Assembly (NCBI GenBank): GCA_947566705.1
Contig: CANOLA010000001.1
Span: 60,216 to 124,215, forward strand
DNA length: 64,000 nt
Origin: an uncultured Lachnospiraceae bacterium
GTDB taxonomy: Bacteria; Bacillota; Clostridia; Lachnospirales; Lachnospiraceae
Reading direction: 5' to 3'
Below, in pieces: positions 7,756-18,000 of this stretch. The translations under genes were made by a program, and so were the position numbers. The notes under the pieces are model-generated. The model saw only the letters and a program-made list of their open reading frames with translations. It ran no database searches and was not told the origin of the DNA. Position 1 is the stretch's first letter. Each line of letters starts with the position of its first letter.

Positions 7756-9186
7756 TTATTTCCTTTCCAGCCAGAATACGCGCTCTTTCGCCAGACAAAG
7801 CCCCAGCTTTTCCTGCAGGGCAAAAACTGTGCCGTCCTTTTCCATAATCTGGATAAAAGGAACCATTCCCTGCTCCAGCATCCGGTTTACCAGGCAGGTC
7901 TCAAGGGCTGTCGCTGCTTTTTTCCGGCGGTATCTTTCAGATACAAACAGCATTCCAATACTGCCGTCGCTGCAGATTCCCATAACTCCTGCCAGGTTTC
8001 CTTCCAGAAAACATCCGTAAACACTGCCTTTTTTTATCTGTTTTTCCATTCCTGGAAATTCGTCTTCCAGCCTGCATATTTCCAGAAGGCATGCCTCCCC
8101 AAAATCCAGCGGCCGGACGAAAAACCGTCCGTCTGTTTTACCATTTAAGGAATATAGCCCCGAAACCGGAAGTTTTTCCCTGCGGGTATATACCATCTGT
8201 TTACAGCACAGCTTCCGGGAATATGCATATTTTTCCTGCAGCATATCCGCCATATATTCCTGGTGCAGCCGCAGCGCTGCATGCGGGTTCTGCTCAGAAA
8301 ATGCCTCCCAGTCCACCGCAGACCCTTTGTTACCAGGATTCAGGTCTGTATGAAAATAAATTCCGCTTTCCCTGTCCCTGAATAAAATTTCCCTTTCGTT
8401 TCTGAATACCAGAACGGCGCGTCCCCTGTTAACCAGCTCGGTCATGTCCGTATGGTGCAGCTTCTTTTCCATCAGGATTTTTCTGCATTCCTCCAGTTCG
8501 CTGTAACGCCGGTATAAATCCGGCCTGCGCTCTTTCGTTCGCTGTATGGCGGCATTCTTCTGCCAGATGTCAATTTCTCTTTTATTTCCGGACAGCAGCA
8601 CCGCCGGAACAGCCTGTCCATGCCAGATTTCCGGTCTGGAGTACTGGGGATATTCCAGCAGATTTCCATGAAAAGATTCGGTCTGCGCCGACTGTCCGTT
8701 ATTTAACACATGGGGAACAAGACGCGCCACAGCATCCACGATTACCATTGCGGCAAGCTCCCCGCCCGTAAGTACATAATCCCCGATGGAGATAACATCC
8801 GTTACGACCTCTTCAAGCACACGCTCGTCAATGCCCTCATAATGCCCGCAGATTAACAGCAGGTCATCATTTTCTGCCAGCTCCTGCGCCATCTGCTGTG
8901 TAAACGGCACGCCCTGCGGGGAAACATAAATCACGCGCCGTTTTCCCTCCGGCAGTCTGGAAATCACGCTCTCACAGGCATCATATACCGGCTGTGCCTG
9001 CATTAACATCCCCGCACCCCCGCCGTACGGGTAATCATCCACCCTCTTATGCTTATCTTTTGTATAGTCGCGGATGTTCACTGCTTCGATTCCGATTTTA
9101 TTCTGTTTTACCGCCCGTCCGGTGATACTTGTCATAAGTGGCTGCATCACCATTTCCGGAAAAAGTGTCAGTATGTGAAAATTCAT
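7756..9186 (-). CDS. trmD: tRNA (guanine-37-N1)-methyltransferase TrmD fused to a GNAT-like domain
   Basis: A 476-residue protein, about twice the usual 240 of TrmD. Residues 1-240 are a complete TrmD, methylating G37 next to the anticodon to prevent frameshifting: YGGGAGMLMQAQPV, YVSPQGVPFTQ, LICGHYEGIDERV and the knot region SIGDYVLTGGELA. After a linker, residues about 340-476 look like a GCN5-type acetyltransferase: GVMGICSDGSIGMLFVSERY, the RRKKAATALE acetyl-CoA loop region and a final QEKLGL...ERVFWL strand. The loop lacks the usual Gly. No frameshift or internal stop separates the halves. The acceptor of the second domain is unknown. Confidence 0.9.
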   Translation of the reverse strand: MNFHILTLFPEMVMQPLMTSITGRAVKQNKIGIEAVNIRDYTKDKHKRVDDYPYGGGAGMLMQAQPVYDACESVISRLPEGKRRVIYVSPQGVPFTQQMAQELAENDDLLLICGHYEGIDERVLEEVVTDVISIGDYVLTGGELAAMVIVDAVARLVPHVLNNGQSAQTESFHGNLLEYPQYSRPEIWHGQAVPAVLLSGNKREIDIWQKNAAIQRTKERRPDLYRRYSELEECRKILMEKKLHHTDMTELVNRGRAVLVFRNEREILFRDRESGIYFHTDLNPGNKGSAVDWEAFSEQNPHAALRLHQEYMADMLQEKYAYSRKLCCKQMVYTRREKLPVSGLYSLNGKTDGRFFVRPLDFGEACLLEICRLEDEFPGMEKQIKKGSVYGCFLEGNLAGVMGICSDGSIGMLFVSERYRRKKAATALETCLVNRMLEQGMVPFIQIMEKDGTVFALQEKLGLCLAKERVFWLERK

Positions 9187-9211
9187 AAATGCTCCCGCTG
9201 CTGCTTATACA

Positions 9212-9850
9212 TTATCTGATGAATATATTTGCGGCATACAGAAATATCAGGATACTTGAAATAACCACCGCAATAATGGCACACACAAGTCCTGCCGTCG
9301 CCCTTCCTTTTTTGGCAGAGGTTCTTCCCTTGTTTGCATAAATAATTGCCATAATGCCGAAAAACAGTCCGAACCACCCCATAAACCAGCATATAACAAG
9401 GGCAAAAATTCCAAAACCAAGTCCGAAGTTTGCATAACGGACTGTATCCACTCCCTGTACCATCACCGGCTGGGGATTCGGCTGCATCTGTCCCCCGGCC
9501 GTCTGCTGCGCACCCGCAACCGGCTGATGCAAAAGCTGGACAAGCTGGATAAGATCATTTTTGTATGCCTGCTTTACAACAATACCGTAAAAGCCCTCCA
9601 GATGTTTCTCCTTACTGTATACGCCCGGAAGGATCAGATACCTTGCCCATGCTTCCAGATGCAGCACACCATTACTGTAACTCCATACCAGAAACTTCGG
9701 CATTTCAAACCATCCGCCTCCTGCACGGAACACCATCTGCCCTTTAAATTCCACATATGAAAAACCATGCTTTGTCAGAAAATCATTCATCATATAAGCG
9801 ACAAAATCATCCGGCTGGTTTAACACTTCATCAATTACAAATCTTGCCAT
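9212..9850 (-). CDS. Membrane protein of unknown function with DUF4190-like C-terminus
   Basis: A 212-residue protein I cannot name. The first 110 residues form a soluble alpha/beta region (MARFVIDEVLNQPDDF..., WFEMPKFLVW, LHLEAWARYLILPGVYSKE). Next come a Gln/Pro-rich linker (QQTAGGQMQPNPQPV) and two membrane spans separated by a short basic loop (FALVICWFMGWFGLFFGIMA, NKGRTSAKKGRATAG, CAIIAVVISSILIFLYAA). The C-terminal pair resembles DUF4190. It is inserted between rimM and trmD, which are normally adjacent, and shares their orientation. Confidence 0.65.
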   Translation of the reverse strand: MARFVIDEVLNQPDDFVAYMMNDFLTKHGFSYVEFKGQMVFRAGGGWFEMPKFLVWSYSNGVLHLEAWARYLILPGVYSKEKHLEGFYGIVVKQAYKNDLIQLVQLLHQPVAGAQQTAGGQMQPNPQPVMVQGVDTVRYANFGLGFGIFALVICWFMGWFGLFFGIMAIIYANKGRTSAKKGRATAGLVCAIIAVVISSILIFLYAANIFIR

Positions 9851-9931
9851 TTTCTGCTTCTCCTCTTAAACATTATCCCCTGCTGGATCTGCCAGGCCAT
9901 ATCAGAAAAATACAGCAGGCACAAGCTGTAG

Positions 9932-10447
9932 TTATATTTCCTGCAGTCCCGGAAGCAGGTGAATCGTCATAACGTTCTGCTCCATATCCACATTTTTTAT
10001 GCAGTCCTTGATTGCCGGGACAAGAAGATCTTTCTTCTGTTCTTTTTTTATGATATATACGTCATTCGCCCCGGTCTGGAGTACATCAGCAATCACTCCA
10101 AGATCCTCGCCTTCATCGGATACGGCTTTCATATCCAGAAGGTCCGCGATAAAATACTCGTCCTTTTTCAGCTTTACTGCCTGGTCCCTTGTCACCATTA
10201 TTTTTGCCTGGCGCAGATATTCCACATCATTGATATTGTCGTATTCTTTAAACTTTAAAATCACCATGTTTTTAAAGAATTTTACACTGGCAATTTCAAG
10301 TTCTGTCTGTGTCTTTCCGGTATCCACCAGTACTTTTTTTAATTTTTTGAAACGTGCCGGGTCATCTGTTGTCGGAAATACCTTGACCTCCCCGCGCACT
10401 CCGTGTGTGGTTGTAATCACACCTGCCTGCAATAAATCATCTTTCAT
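9932..10447 (-). CDS. rimM: Ribosome maturation factor RimM
   Basis: A 171-residue 30S assembly factor that helps mature the 3' domain of 16S rRNA and binds S19. The N-terminal beta-barrel shows GVITTTHGVRGEVKVFPTTDDPARF. The C-terminal PRC-barrel shows YFIADLLDMKAVSDEGEDLG and DVYIIKKEQKKDLLVPAI. It is downstream of rpsP-khpA across a hairpin terminator and precedes the membrane-protein gene and trmD. Confidence 0.95.
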   Translation of the reverse strand: MKDDLLQAGVITTTHGVRGEVKVFPTTDDPARFKKLKKVLVDTGKTQTELEIASVKFFKNMVILKFKEYDNINDVEYLRQAKIMVTRDQAVKLKKDEYFIADLLDMKAVSDEGEDLGVIADVLQTGANDVYIIKKEQKKDLLVPAIKDCIKNVDMEQNVMTIHLLPGLQEI

Positions 10448-10484
10448 TATATTTGTTTTCTGCCTTTACTTAAGATATTTCATG

Positions 10485-10524
10485 ATAAAAAATGTAACAG
10501 TCCGGCACTATGCCAAACTGTTAC
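10485..10524 (-). terminator. Terminator after khpA (GTAACAG-type stem)
   Basis: The arms GTAACAG and CTGTTAC enclose CCGGCACTATGCCAAA-type sequence, and the minus strand continues as ATTTTTTATC. This is a credible intrinsic terminator between khpA and rimM. Its outer stem is shared with two other hairpins in the window (near 21,590 and 45,946). Confidence 0.7.
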
Positions 10525-10529
10525 TCTTA

Positions 10530-10760
10530 TTATTGTATAATATCCACAATAACTTTTTTGTCTTCTTTGGATGCTGCTGCTTTTACCACGGAACGGATTG
10601 CTTTTGCAATGCGGCCCTGTTTTCCGATTACTTTTCCCATATCGGACTGTGCAACCTGCAGCTTTAAGATAGTGGTTTTGTCATTTTCTGTTTCTGTGAC
10701 AACTACCTCATCCGGAAAATCAACGAGTGATTTTGCAATTACTTCCACTAATTCTTTCAT
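10530..10760 (-). CDS. khpA: KH-domain RNA-binding protein KhpA (YlqC)
   Basis: A 76-residue single-KH protein with the GxxG loop region MGKVIGKQGRIAKAIRS. In Gram-positive bacteria KhpA works with KhpB/EloR and binds many RNAs, affecting cell elongation and division. It lies directly after rpsP in the conserved rpsP-khpA-rimM-trmD order. Confidence 0.93.
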   Translation of the reverse strand: MKELVEVIAKSLVDFPDEVVVTETENDKTTILKLQVAQSDMGKVIGKQGRIAKAIRSVVKAAASKEDKKVIVDIIQ

Positions 10761-10793
10761 TACACACCTCGTAAATGAACATCAGCTCATTTC

Positions 10794-11039
10794 TTATTTT
10801 TCAATGCCGGCTGACTTGAAGATTCTTGCAACAGTTTCTGTAGGCTGTGCTCCGTTGGATAACCACTTCTTTGCCAGTTCAGCATCTACATGATATTCGC
10901 TGGGATCTTTGGTTGGATCATAAGTTCCGATTTCCTCGATGCATCTTCCGTCTCTTGGTGAGCGGGAGTCTGCAACCACGATTCTATAAAAAGGAGCTTT
11001 CTTCTGTCCCATTCTTCTTAATCTGATCTTTACTGCCAT
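10794..11039 (-). CDS. rpsP: 30S ribosomal protein S16
   Basis: An 81-residue protein with the S16 N-terminus [26 protein letters not shown]-type sequence, then [13 protein letters not shown] and the [12 protein letters not shown] motif. It binds 16S rRNA early in 30S assembly. An AGGAGG-like site (CCAGGAGGTG) precedes the start. It follows ffh by about 60 bases. Confidence 0.97.
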   Translation of the reverse strand: MAVKIRLRRMGQKKAPFYRIVVADSRSPRDGRCIEEIGTYDPTKDPSEYHVDAELAKKWLSNGAQPTETVARIFKSAGIEK

Positions 11040-11100
11040 TTTTTCACCTCCTGGTTTGTTTTATTTATATCAAAGGTTCTGGTATGAGAGCCTGTGATTA

Positions 11101-12459
11101 CTACATTGGGAATCCCTTAAACATCCCGCCGAAACCGCCGCGCCTGCCTTTTTTCTTTCCCATGCCCGGTATCTGTTTCATCATTTTCTTCGTCTGCTCA
11201 AACTGTTTGACAAGACGGTTTACTTCTGAAATATCCACACCCGCACCTTTTGCAATGCGGTTCTTTCTGCCCGGATTTAACAAGTTTGGATTGGAACGCT
11301 CCTGCGGGGTCATGGAATGGATGACCGCTTCTATCCGCTTCATGCTCTTTTCCGCCTCATCCGTATCAATTTCAGGCATTTTTGCCCCCATGCCGGGCAT
11401 CATTCCCATCAGGCTGGAAAGTCCTCCCAGCTTTTTCATCTGGCTCATGGATTCCAGATACATATCAAAATCGAACTCGTTTTTAAGCATCTTCTGCTCA
11501 AGTTCTTTTGCTTTTTCCTCGTCCAGGTTTTCCTGTGCTTTTTCAATCATGGTAAGCACATCGCCCATTCCAAGGATTCTTCCCGCCATGCGGTCCGGGT
11601 AAAACTGTTCGAGATCCGAAAGCTTTTCACCCATTCCGGCGTAAAGTATCGGCTTTCCTGTCACGGCACGGATGGAAAGCGCTGCACCGCCTCTGGTATC
11701 ACCGTCCAGCTTGGTAAGCACTACGCCGTCAATGCCTATTTTTTCATTGAACGTCGATGCGACGTTTACCGCATCCTGTCCGGTCATGGCATCCACCACA
11801 AGAATGGTCTGGAACACATCCACCGCCTCTTTGATTTCGGCAAGCTCCTCCATCATTTCCTCGTCCACATGAAGACGTCCGGCGGTATCTATAATCAGTA
11901 CATTGCAGTCATTTTTCCTTGCGTGCTCTGCGGCTGCCTTCGCAATGTCAGACGGCCTGTTTTTATCGCCCATGGAAAATACTTCCACGCCCTGCTTTTC
12001 TCCGTTAATCTGGAGCTGTTCAATCGCTGCCGGACGGTAGACGTCGCAGGCGGCAAGCAGTGTTTTCTTTCCTTTTGCCTTGAGCTTTCCGGCAATCTTT
12101 GCCGTGGTCGTTGTCTTACCGGCACCCTGCAGTCCCGCCATCATGATAACCGTAAGTTCCCTGCCCGGACGGAAGGAAAGCTCCGTGGTTTCAGAACCCA
12201 TAAGGTTTACCATTTCTTCGTTTACGATTTTTATTACCATCTGGCCGGGATTTAAGCCGTTCATGACGTCCTGCCCGATAGCGCGTTCCTGCACATCCTT
12301 AATAAATTTCTTTACAACACGGAAATTAACGTCCGCCTCCAAAAGAGCCATTTTGACTTCCTTCAATGCCGTCTTTACGTCATCCTCGGTCAGTCTGCCT
12401 TTGCTGCGCAGGTTTTTAAATACATTCTGCAGTTTTTCTGAAAGACTGTCAAATGCCAT
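11101..12459 (-). CDS. ffh: Signal recognition particle protein Ffh (SRP54)
   Basis: A 452-residue SRP GTPase that binds signal peptides and 4.5S/6S RNA and docks with FtsY. The N-domain helices come first, then the G domain with GLQGAGKTTTTAKIA, DVYRPAAIEQL, DTAGRLHVDEEM and TKLDGDTRGGAAL. The Met-rich M domain (SLMGMMPGMGAKM, MMKQIPGMG) binds signal peptide and RNA, and a basic tail KKKGRRGG follows. It starts one base after the ylxM stop. Confidence 0.97.
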   Translation of the reverse strand: MAFDSLSEKLQNVFKNLRSKGRLTEDDVKTALKEVKMALLEADVNFRVVKKFIKDVQERAIGQDVMNGLNPGQMVIKIVNEEMVNLMGSETTELSFRPGRELTVIMMAGLQGAGKTTTTAKIAGKLKAKGKKTLLAACDVYRPAAIEQLQINGEKQGVEVFSMGDKNRPSDIAKAAAEHARKNDCNVLIIDTAGRLHVDEEMMEELAEIKEAVDVFQTILVVDAMTGQDAVNVASTFNEKIGIDGVVLTKLDGDTRGGAALSIRAVTGKPILYAGMGEKLSDLEQFYPDRMAGRILGMGDVLTMIEKAQENLDEEKAKELEQKMLKNEFDFDMYLESMSQMKKLGGLSSLMGMMPGMGAKMPEIDTDEAEKSMKRIEAVIHSMTPQERSNPNLLNPGRKNRIAKGAGVDISEVNRLVKQFEQTKKMMKQIPGMGKKKGRRGGFGGMFKGFPM

Positions 12460-12460
12460 C

Positions 12461-12814
12461 CTACAGCTCCTCTAAAATCTTATTTGATATCGCTTCTATC
12501 TGCTCCACAAGCTGTCCGTTTCCCGACTGGTGGAACTCCTCGGTCAGGCAGTGGATTTCCTCTACTGCTGTCTTTACTGACAGAAACTTTTTTACCAGGT
12601 GCAGCTTGTCTTCATAATCCGCAAGCTTCTTTCTGCTGCGTTTCATCATGTCTGCCACGCCCTGTCTGCTGATTCCGTTCTCTGAAGCAATCTCACCCAG
12701 GGAAAGGTCGTCAAACACGATATTTTCATAAATCCGGCGCTGATGCTCGTTTAACAGTTCGCCGTAAAAGTCATACAAATAAGTCTGTTCCAGCTTTTCT
12801 TCCACATCAATCAC
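12461..12814 (-). CDS. ylxM: YlxM family helix-turn-helix protein, SRP-associated
   Basis: A 117-residue UPF0122 protein. A sigma-70 region-4-like helix-turn-helix is visible ([30 protein letters not shown]), followed by a coiled-coil-like tail. It always neighbours ffh. In streptococci it modulates SRP activity. The frame opens with GTG at 12814 without an obvious ribosome site, so the exact start is uncertain. Confidence 0.88.
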   Translation of the reverse strand: MIDVEEKLEQTYLYDFYGELLNEHQRRIYENIVFDDLSLGEIASENGISRQGVADMMKRSRKKLADYEDKLHLVKKFLSVKTAVEEIHCLTEEFHQSGNGQLVEQIEAISNKILEEL

Positions 12815-12835
12815 CCAGAAACAAGACTACCACAG

Positions 12836-12872
12836 AAAAAAAGAGGTGTCAAGTATTTTTTCTTGACACCTC
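12836..12872 (-). terminator. Strong intrinsic terminator after ilvA
   Basis: A perfect 11-base stem (GAGGTGTCAAG with CTTGACACCTC) and an A/T loop are followed on the minus strand by TTTTTTT. It ends the rnc-smc-ftsY-ilvA run. Its distal arm contains TTGACA, which could also serve as a -35 box for ylxM-ffh, though no good -10 box follows. Confidence 0.88.
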
Positions 12873-12877
12873 ATGTA

Positions 12878-14089
12878 CTATATAACGGTCCTTACAATCT
12901 TCGGCTTATAATCTGCACGTTCAAGCGCTTTCATAATCTGTTTCTTATGGCTGGTGCCGAAGCATTCCAGGGTAATCCGAAGTTCCACTGCTGCATTGCG
13001 GTTGGTGGAAACAAACTGGTTATGCTCAAGCTTTATGACATTTCCCTGCTCTTTTGCCAGCGTCTGTGATACCTTGGCAAGCTCACCCGGCTTGTCCGGA
13101 AGCAGCACGGATACGGTAAAAATCCGGTCGCGGAAAATAAGTCCCTGCTGTACGACTGAGGACATGGTAATCACGTCCATGTTTCCGCCGCTTAAGATGG
13201 AAACCACCCGCTTGTCCTTTACATCCAGATGCTTTAATGCAGCAACTGTTAAAAGACCGGAATTTTCCACCACCATCTTATGGTTCTCCACCATGTCCAG
13301 AAAGCTTACGATCAGCTCATCATCGGTTACGGTAATAATATCATCCAGGTTTTTCTGTATATACGGGAAAATACTGCTGCCCGGCGTTTTCACCGCAGTA
13401 CCGTCTGCAATTGTATTCACTTCCGGAAGGGTTGTCACCTTGCCTGCGGCAAACGATGCCTGCATGCAGTTTGCACCTGCAGGCTCCACACCGATTACCT
13501 TTATCTTTGGATTTAACAGCTTTGCAAGGGTGGATACGCCTGTGGCAAGTCCCCCTCCGCCAATCGGTACCAGAATATACTCCACAAGCGGAAGCTCTTT
13601 AAAGATTTCCATTGCAATGGTTCCCTGTCCGGTCGCCACGGCAAGGTCATCAAACGGATGAATAAAGGTATATCCGTTCTTTTCCGCCAGCTCCATCGCC
13701 TTTGCGCAGGCCTCGTCATACACATCCCCGTGCAGTACAACCTCCGCCCCATAGTTTTTGGTCCGGTTTACCTTGATTAACGGTGTTGTGGTAGGCATTA
13801 CAATAACAGCCTTGCAGCCATAGCATTTTGCCGCGTAGGCCACGCCCTGCGCATGGTTTCCTGCTGAAGCCGTAATTAATCCCCTGCCGCGTTCCTCTTC
13901 GGAAAGCGTGCTGGTTTTATAGTACGCCCCCCTTACCTTGTATGCCCCGGTAAACTGCATATTTTCCGGCTTTAAATATACCTTGTTTCCCGTCTGTTCA
14001 CTTAAGAAGTCACTGTATACAAGCTTTGTTTCCAGTATGACCTCTTTCACCTTTTCACTTGCTTCTTCAAATTTATCCAGCGTCAGCAT
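12878..14089 (-). CDS. ilvA: Threonine ammonia-lyase (PLP-dependent)
   Basis: A 403-residue fold-type II PLP enzyme converting L-threonine to 2-oxobutanoate and ammonia. PLP lysine motif TGAYKVRGAY is at about residues 46-55; SAGNHAQGVAYAA and the glycine loop PIGGGGLATG follow. A single ACT-like C-terminal region (FTVSVLLPDKPGELAKVSQ...) is present. This size and layout match the ~400-residue form with one ACT domain, so a catabolic (TdcB-like) or biosynthetic role is possible. The ATG at 14089 follows GGGAGG at ideal spacing and overlaps ftsY by 17 bases. The place after ftsY is unusual for amino-acid metabolism. Confidence 0.9.
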   Translation of the reverse strand: MLTLDKFEEASEKVKEVILETKLVYSDFLSEQTGNKVYLKPENMQFTGAYKVRGAYYKTSTLSEEERGRGLITASAGNHAQGVAYAAKCYGCKAVIVMPTTTPLIKVNRTKNYGAEVVLHGDVYDEACAKAMELAEKNGYTFIHPFDDLAVATGQGTIAMEIFKELPLVEYILVPIGGGGLATGVSTLAKLLNPKIKVIGVEPAGANCMQASFAAGKVTTLPEVNTIADGTAVKTPGSSIFPYIQKNLDDIITVTDDELIVSFLDMVENHKMVVENSGLLTVAALKHLDVKDKRVVSILSGGNMDVITMSSVVQQGLIFRDRIFTVSVLLPDKPGELAKVSQTLAKEQGNVIKLEHNQFVSTNRNAAVELRITLECFGTSHKKQIMKALERADYKPKIVRTVI

Positions 14090-15041
14090 GATTTTCCTCC
14101 CCTTCTTTCTGCACATCAAACAGCGCATTCACAAACTCATCCGCATCAAACTTCTGCAGATCGTCAATGGTCTCTCCCACACCGATATACTTGACCGGCA
14201 CATGAAGCTCCGACTGAACAGCCACAGCGATTCCGCCCTTTGCCGTACCGTCCATCTTTGTCAGGACAATGCCGGAAATTTTCGCAACGTCGGAAAATTC
14301 CCTCGCCTGTGCCAGCGCATTCTGTCCCGTGGTCGCATCCAGTACCACAAGCGTTTCCCGGTAAACATCCGGATATTCCTTTTCGAGTATCCGGTTTATT
14401 TTGCCAAGCTCATTCATCAGGTTTTTCTTGTTGTGCAGCCGTCCTGCGGTATCGACAAGAAGCACGTCTGCATTCCTTGCCTTTGCTGCTGCCGCCGCAT
14501 CATAAACCACCGCTCCGGGATCTGCACCTTCTGCACCGCCAATCATGTCGACGCCGGAACGGTTTGCCCATTCCTTAAGCTGGTTTCCTGCTGCGGCACG
14601 GAAAGTATCCGCACCTGCAATGATTACCTTTTTTCCCTGGTCTTTCAGCTTTCCGGCAAGCTTGCCGACGGTTGTGGTCTTACCTACCCCGTTGACGCCG
14701 ATTACCAGAACCACGGATTTTTCTTCCTCAAAACGGTAGGCGGTCTGTTCCACCTGCATCTGCTCCCTGATGCTGTCGATTAACAGCTGTTTGCACTCCG
14801 CAGGCTCTTTGATATGGTTTTCCTTTACCTTTTCCTTAAGCTTGTCCAGAATGGCTTCCGTGGCGGTCACGCCCAGGTCTCCCATAATTAAAATTTCTTC
14901 CAGTTCCTCATAAAATTCATCATCCAGCTTTGAAAACCCGCGGAATACCGAATCAATTCCGGATACGATATTATCCCTTGTCTTTGTCAGGCCCTCCACC
15001 AGACGGCTGAAAAATCCTTTTTTCTTTCCCTCTTCGCTCAT
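14073..15041 (-). CDS. ftsY: SRP receptor GTPase FtsY
   Basis: The membrane-associated SRP receptor, 322 residues, with a short N-terminal basic region and no long acidic A-domain. The NG domain shows [45 protein letters not shown] and [10 protein letters not shown]. The ATG at 15041 is preferred over a GTG at 15050 and an ATG at 15047 because GGAG lies eight bases before it. It follows smc by five bases and pairs functionally with ffh nearby. Confidence 0.96.
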   Translation of the reverse strand: MSEEGKKKGFFSRLVEGLTKTRDNIVSGIDSVFRGFSKLDDEFYEELEEILIMGDLGVTATEAILDKLKEKVKENHIKEPAECKQLLIDSIREQMQVEQTAYRFEEEKSVVLVIGVNGVGKTTTVGKLAGKLKDQGKKVIIAGADTFRAAAGNQLKEWANRSGVDMIGGAEGADPGAVVYDAAAAAKARNADVLLVDTAGRLHNKKNLMNELGKINRILEKEYPDVYRETLVVLDATTGQNALAQAREFSDVAKISGIVLTKMDGTAKGGIAVAVQSELHVPVKYIGVGETIDDLQKFDADEFVNALFDVQKEGEENHADAG

Positions 15042-15046
15042 TAGCA

Positions 15047-18000
15047 TCACTCCTCTAAATCATTCTCTATCAGATTTACGGAAACCAGCGTGGAGATTCC
15101 TTTTTCCTGCATGGTGATTCCGTAAAGACGGTCTGCCGCAGTCATCGTCCCCCTCCTGTGGGTAATCACGATAAACTGGGTGTTTTTCGTCAGCTTGTTC
15201 AGATATCCGGCAAAACGTGTGACGTTTGAATCATCCAGCGCCGCTTCAATCTCGTCCAGAAGACAAAACGGCGACGGCTTTAACGCCTGGATGGCAAACA
15301 AAAGCGCAATGGCGGTTAATGCCTTTTCCCCACCGGACATCTGCATCATGTTCTGGAGTTTTTTTCCTGGCGGCTGTGCAATGATACGGATTCCGCATTC
15401 TAAGATATCCTCATCCTCCACCAGTTCCAGGGAACCGTGTCCGCCTCCAAAGAGATGTTTAAAGGATTTGTCAAACTCCCTCTGGATTTCCTTGAATTTT
15501 TCCGCAAACTGGATGCGCATACCGTTATCCAGGTCCTCAATCACCCCGATTAACGTCTGCTCTGCTTCCACCAGGTCGTCATGCTGCCCCTTTAAAAAGG
15601 TATAACGTTCGGATATCTCTTTATATTCCTCAATGGCATTGACATTTACCGTGCCGAGCTTTCGGATTTCATCCTTAACGGCAGCAACAAGCTTTTTGAG
15701 TGCAGCAAGGTCGTCATATTCCTCTTTCCGCAGTTCGATTGCCGCATGCTTTGTCAGCTCGTACTCCTCCCAGAGATAATTTTTCTGGTATTCGCCTGCC
15801 TCTTTTAATTTTTCCCTAATGCTGTTTAAGCGGAAAATTTCTTTATCGAGGTCATTGCATTTTGCGGAAATCTCCTCCTGCTTCTGGAAAAATCCACGGT
15901 AATCCGCTGACATCTGTTCTTTTTTCGCAACGCTTTCTTTTAACTCGGCTTCCATTCCTCCGCGGGAATCTGTAGAAGCTGCAATGGTCTTTTGGATTTC
16001 CTCAATGTCCTTACGCTTCTTTTCGGCATCTTCTTTGGAATTTTTTGCATTCTCCAGAAGCTCCGTTTTTTCTGCATCAAACTTTTCAATCTCTCCGTTA
16101 ATACGTTCGATGTTGACCTGCGTGAATTCTGCACTCTGGCTGATGTTTGCCTGTTCCAACTGGATTTTTGAGAGCTCCTCACTGGCTCTGCTTTCCAGAA
16201 GCCCCTGTTCCTCCAGCTGCTTCTGAAACTTATCGGACTGCTCACCAATCTCCAGCTCCCGTCTGCCGGAATACTCTATTTCACCCTGAATCTGCTCTTT
16301 ACTGCTGTTAATTTCCGCAATCTGGTTCTCCATCTGCTCTTTTTCGCCCATAAGGCCGGAGAAAATCTCTTCACTTTTATCCCGCTGCTGCTTTGCCTGC
16401 TCCACATTCAGTCCTGCAGTATTCTGTAAAATATACTGCTCCTGAAGCTCTTTCTTTACAGTTTCCAGTTCATCCGCATTTAATTCAAGCGCAGTGGTAA
16501 TATCCTCCCTGCGGTCTTTTAATTCCTGAATCTCTTCGGAAATCGCTAAAACTTCCTGCTCCAGTTCTTCAATCTCACGCTTTCTTGCAAGAAGGTTTGA
16601 GGAATTTTTAAATGCGCCTCCGGTCATGGCTCCGCCCGGACTTAAATACTCGCCCTCCAGCGTCACCATATGTAAGCTGTAATGGTTTTTCTTTGCAAGG
16701 GCAAGTGCATGGTCAATATCTTCTACCACAAGCACGCGTCCTAACAGATAAGCTGCCACTTCATCATATTTTTTCTCACAGCGCACCAGCTGGTTTGCCG
16801 TTCCGATGACTCCCGGTTCCTTTAAAGCCGCTTCGTTTTTTGGATTGGCCCTTGCCTTTACGCTGGTAAGTGGTAAAAACGTGGCGCGCCCGCCGCGGTT
16901 CTTTTTTAAGAACGCAATCATTTCCTTTGCCGTTTTTTCATCCTCAGTTACGATATTCTGGATGTTTCCGGCAAGAGCCGTTTCGATTGCCGTCTCGTAT
17001 TTTTTCTCCACCTGAATCAGGTCGGAAACAACACCAAGCAGTCCCGGATGGTCTTTTTTCTGCTCCATAACTTTACGGATGCTGTTTCCATATCCGTCGT
17101 AGCGCTCCGCAATATTTTTTAAGGATTCCAGTCTGGACTGTTTTTTGTGGTACTGCGTCTGTTTTTCATCAAACAGCCGTCTGTTTTCCTGCCGCATAAA
17201 CTTCCAGTCTTTTTCTTTTTTTAACAGCCCGTCTTCTTTTTCCTTTAACTCTCCAATGGACTGGCTTACCCTGGTGTATTCATTCTGGTATTCCTGCAGT
17301 ACGGCATTTAAATCCGACTCCTGCGTCTTTCTGTCCAGCAGGCGTTTTCCCAGTTCTGCCTTACGGATGGCAATCTGTTCCAGCATGGTATCAAAACGCT
17401 GCTGCTTCGACTGGATTTCAGCTTTATTGTTTAAAAGCTCATACAGCTCTTTCTGTCCGCTTTCCATCCCGGCATTGCATTCTGCAATGGTCTTCTGGAT
17501 TTCGGCAAGCTTCGCCTGCGCTTCTTCCTTTTGTCTGTCAATTTCCGTCAGCTTTTCATCCAGCTTCGTCTTTTCGGTATCATAACCTGCTTTTTCAGCA
17601 AGACGCGCGTTTTTTTCCTGCTCGATGGCATCCAGCCGGCTCTGTAAATGCTCGTCCGTCATTTCTGCCGTATGAATCTGTTCCTGCAGAATCTGAATCT
17701 GGCTCTCTAATTTTTCACGCATCATGGAAGTGCTGTTAATATTCTCGCGGATGGAATTGATTTTCTCATCCATTTCTTCCATGTCCTGTCCGAGCTTTTC
17801 ATACTCTTCCTTAATTTTTTCGTGCGCCTGGTTGCTTTCTTTTAACTGTTCATCCGCAATCCGGAATTTTTCATCAGCTTCCTTTAATTCACCGGCAATC
17901 CGCTCCGTTTCCAGCAGGAACATATTGATATCATATTCTTTTAATTCTTCTTTTTTCTTCAGGTAGGTTTTTGCTTTTTCAGACTGCTGCTCCAGGGGAC

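Noticed and set aside
11317-12255. Plus-strand open frame of 312 codons opposite ffh
   Set aside because: It is the antisense shadow of ffh, with no ribosome site and no recognisable domain.
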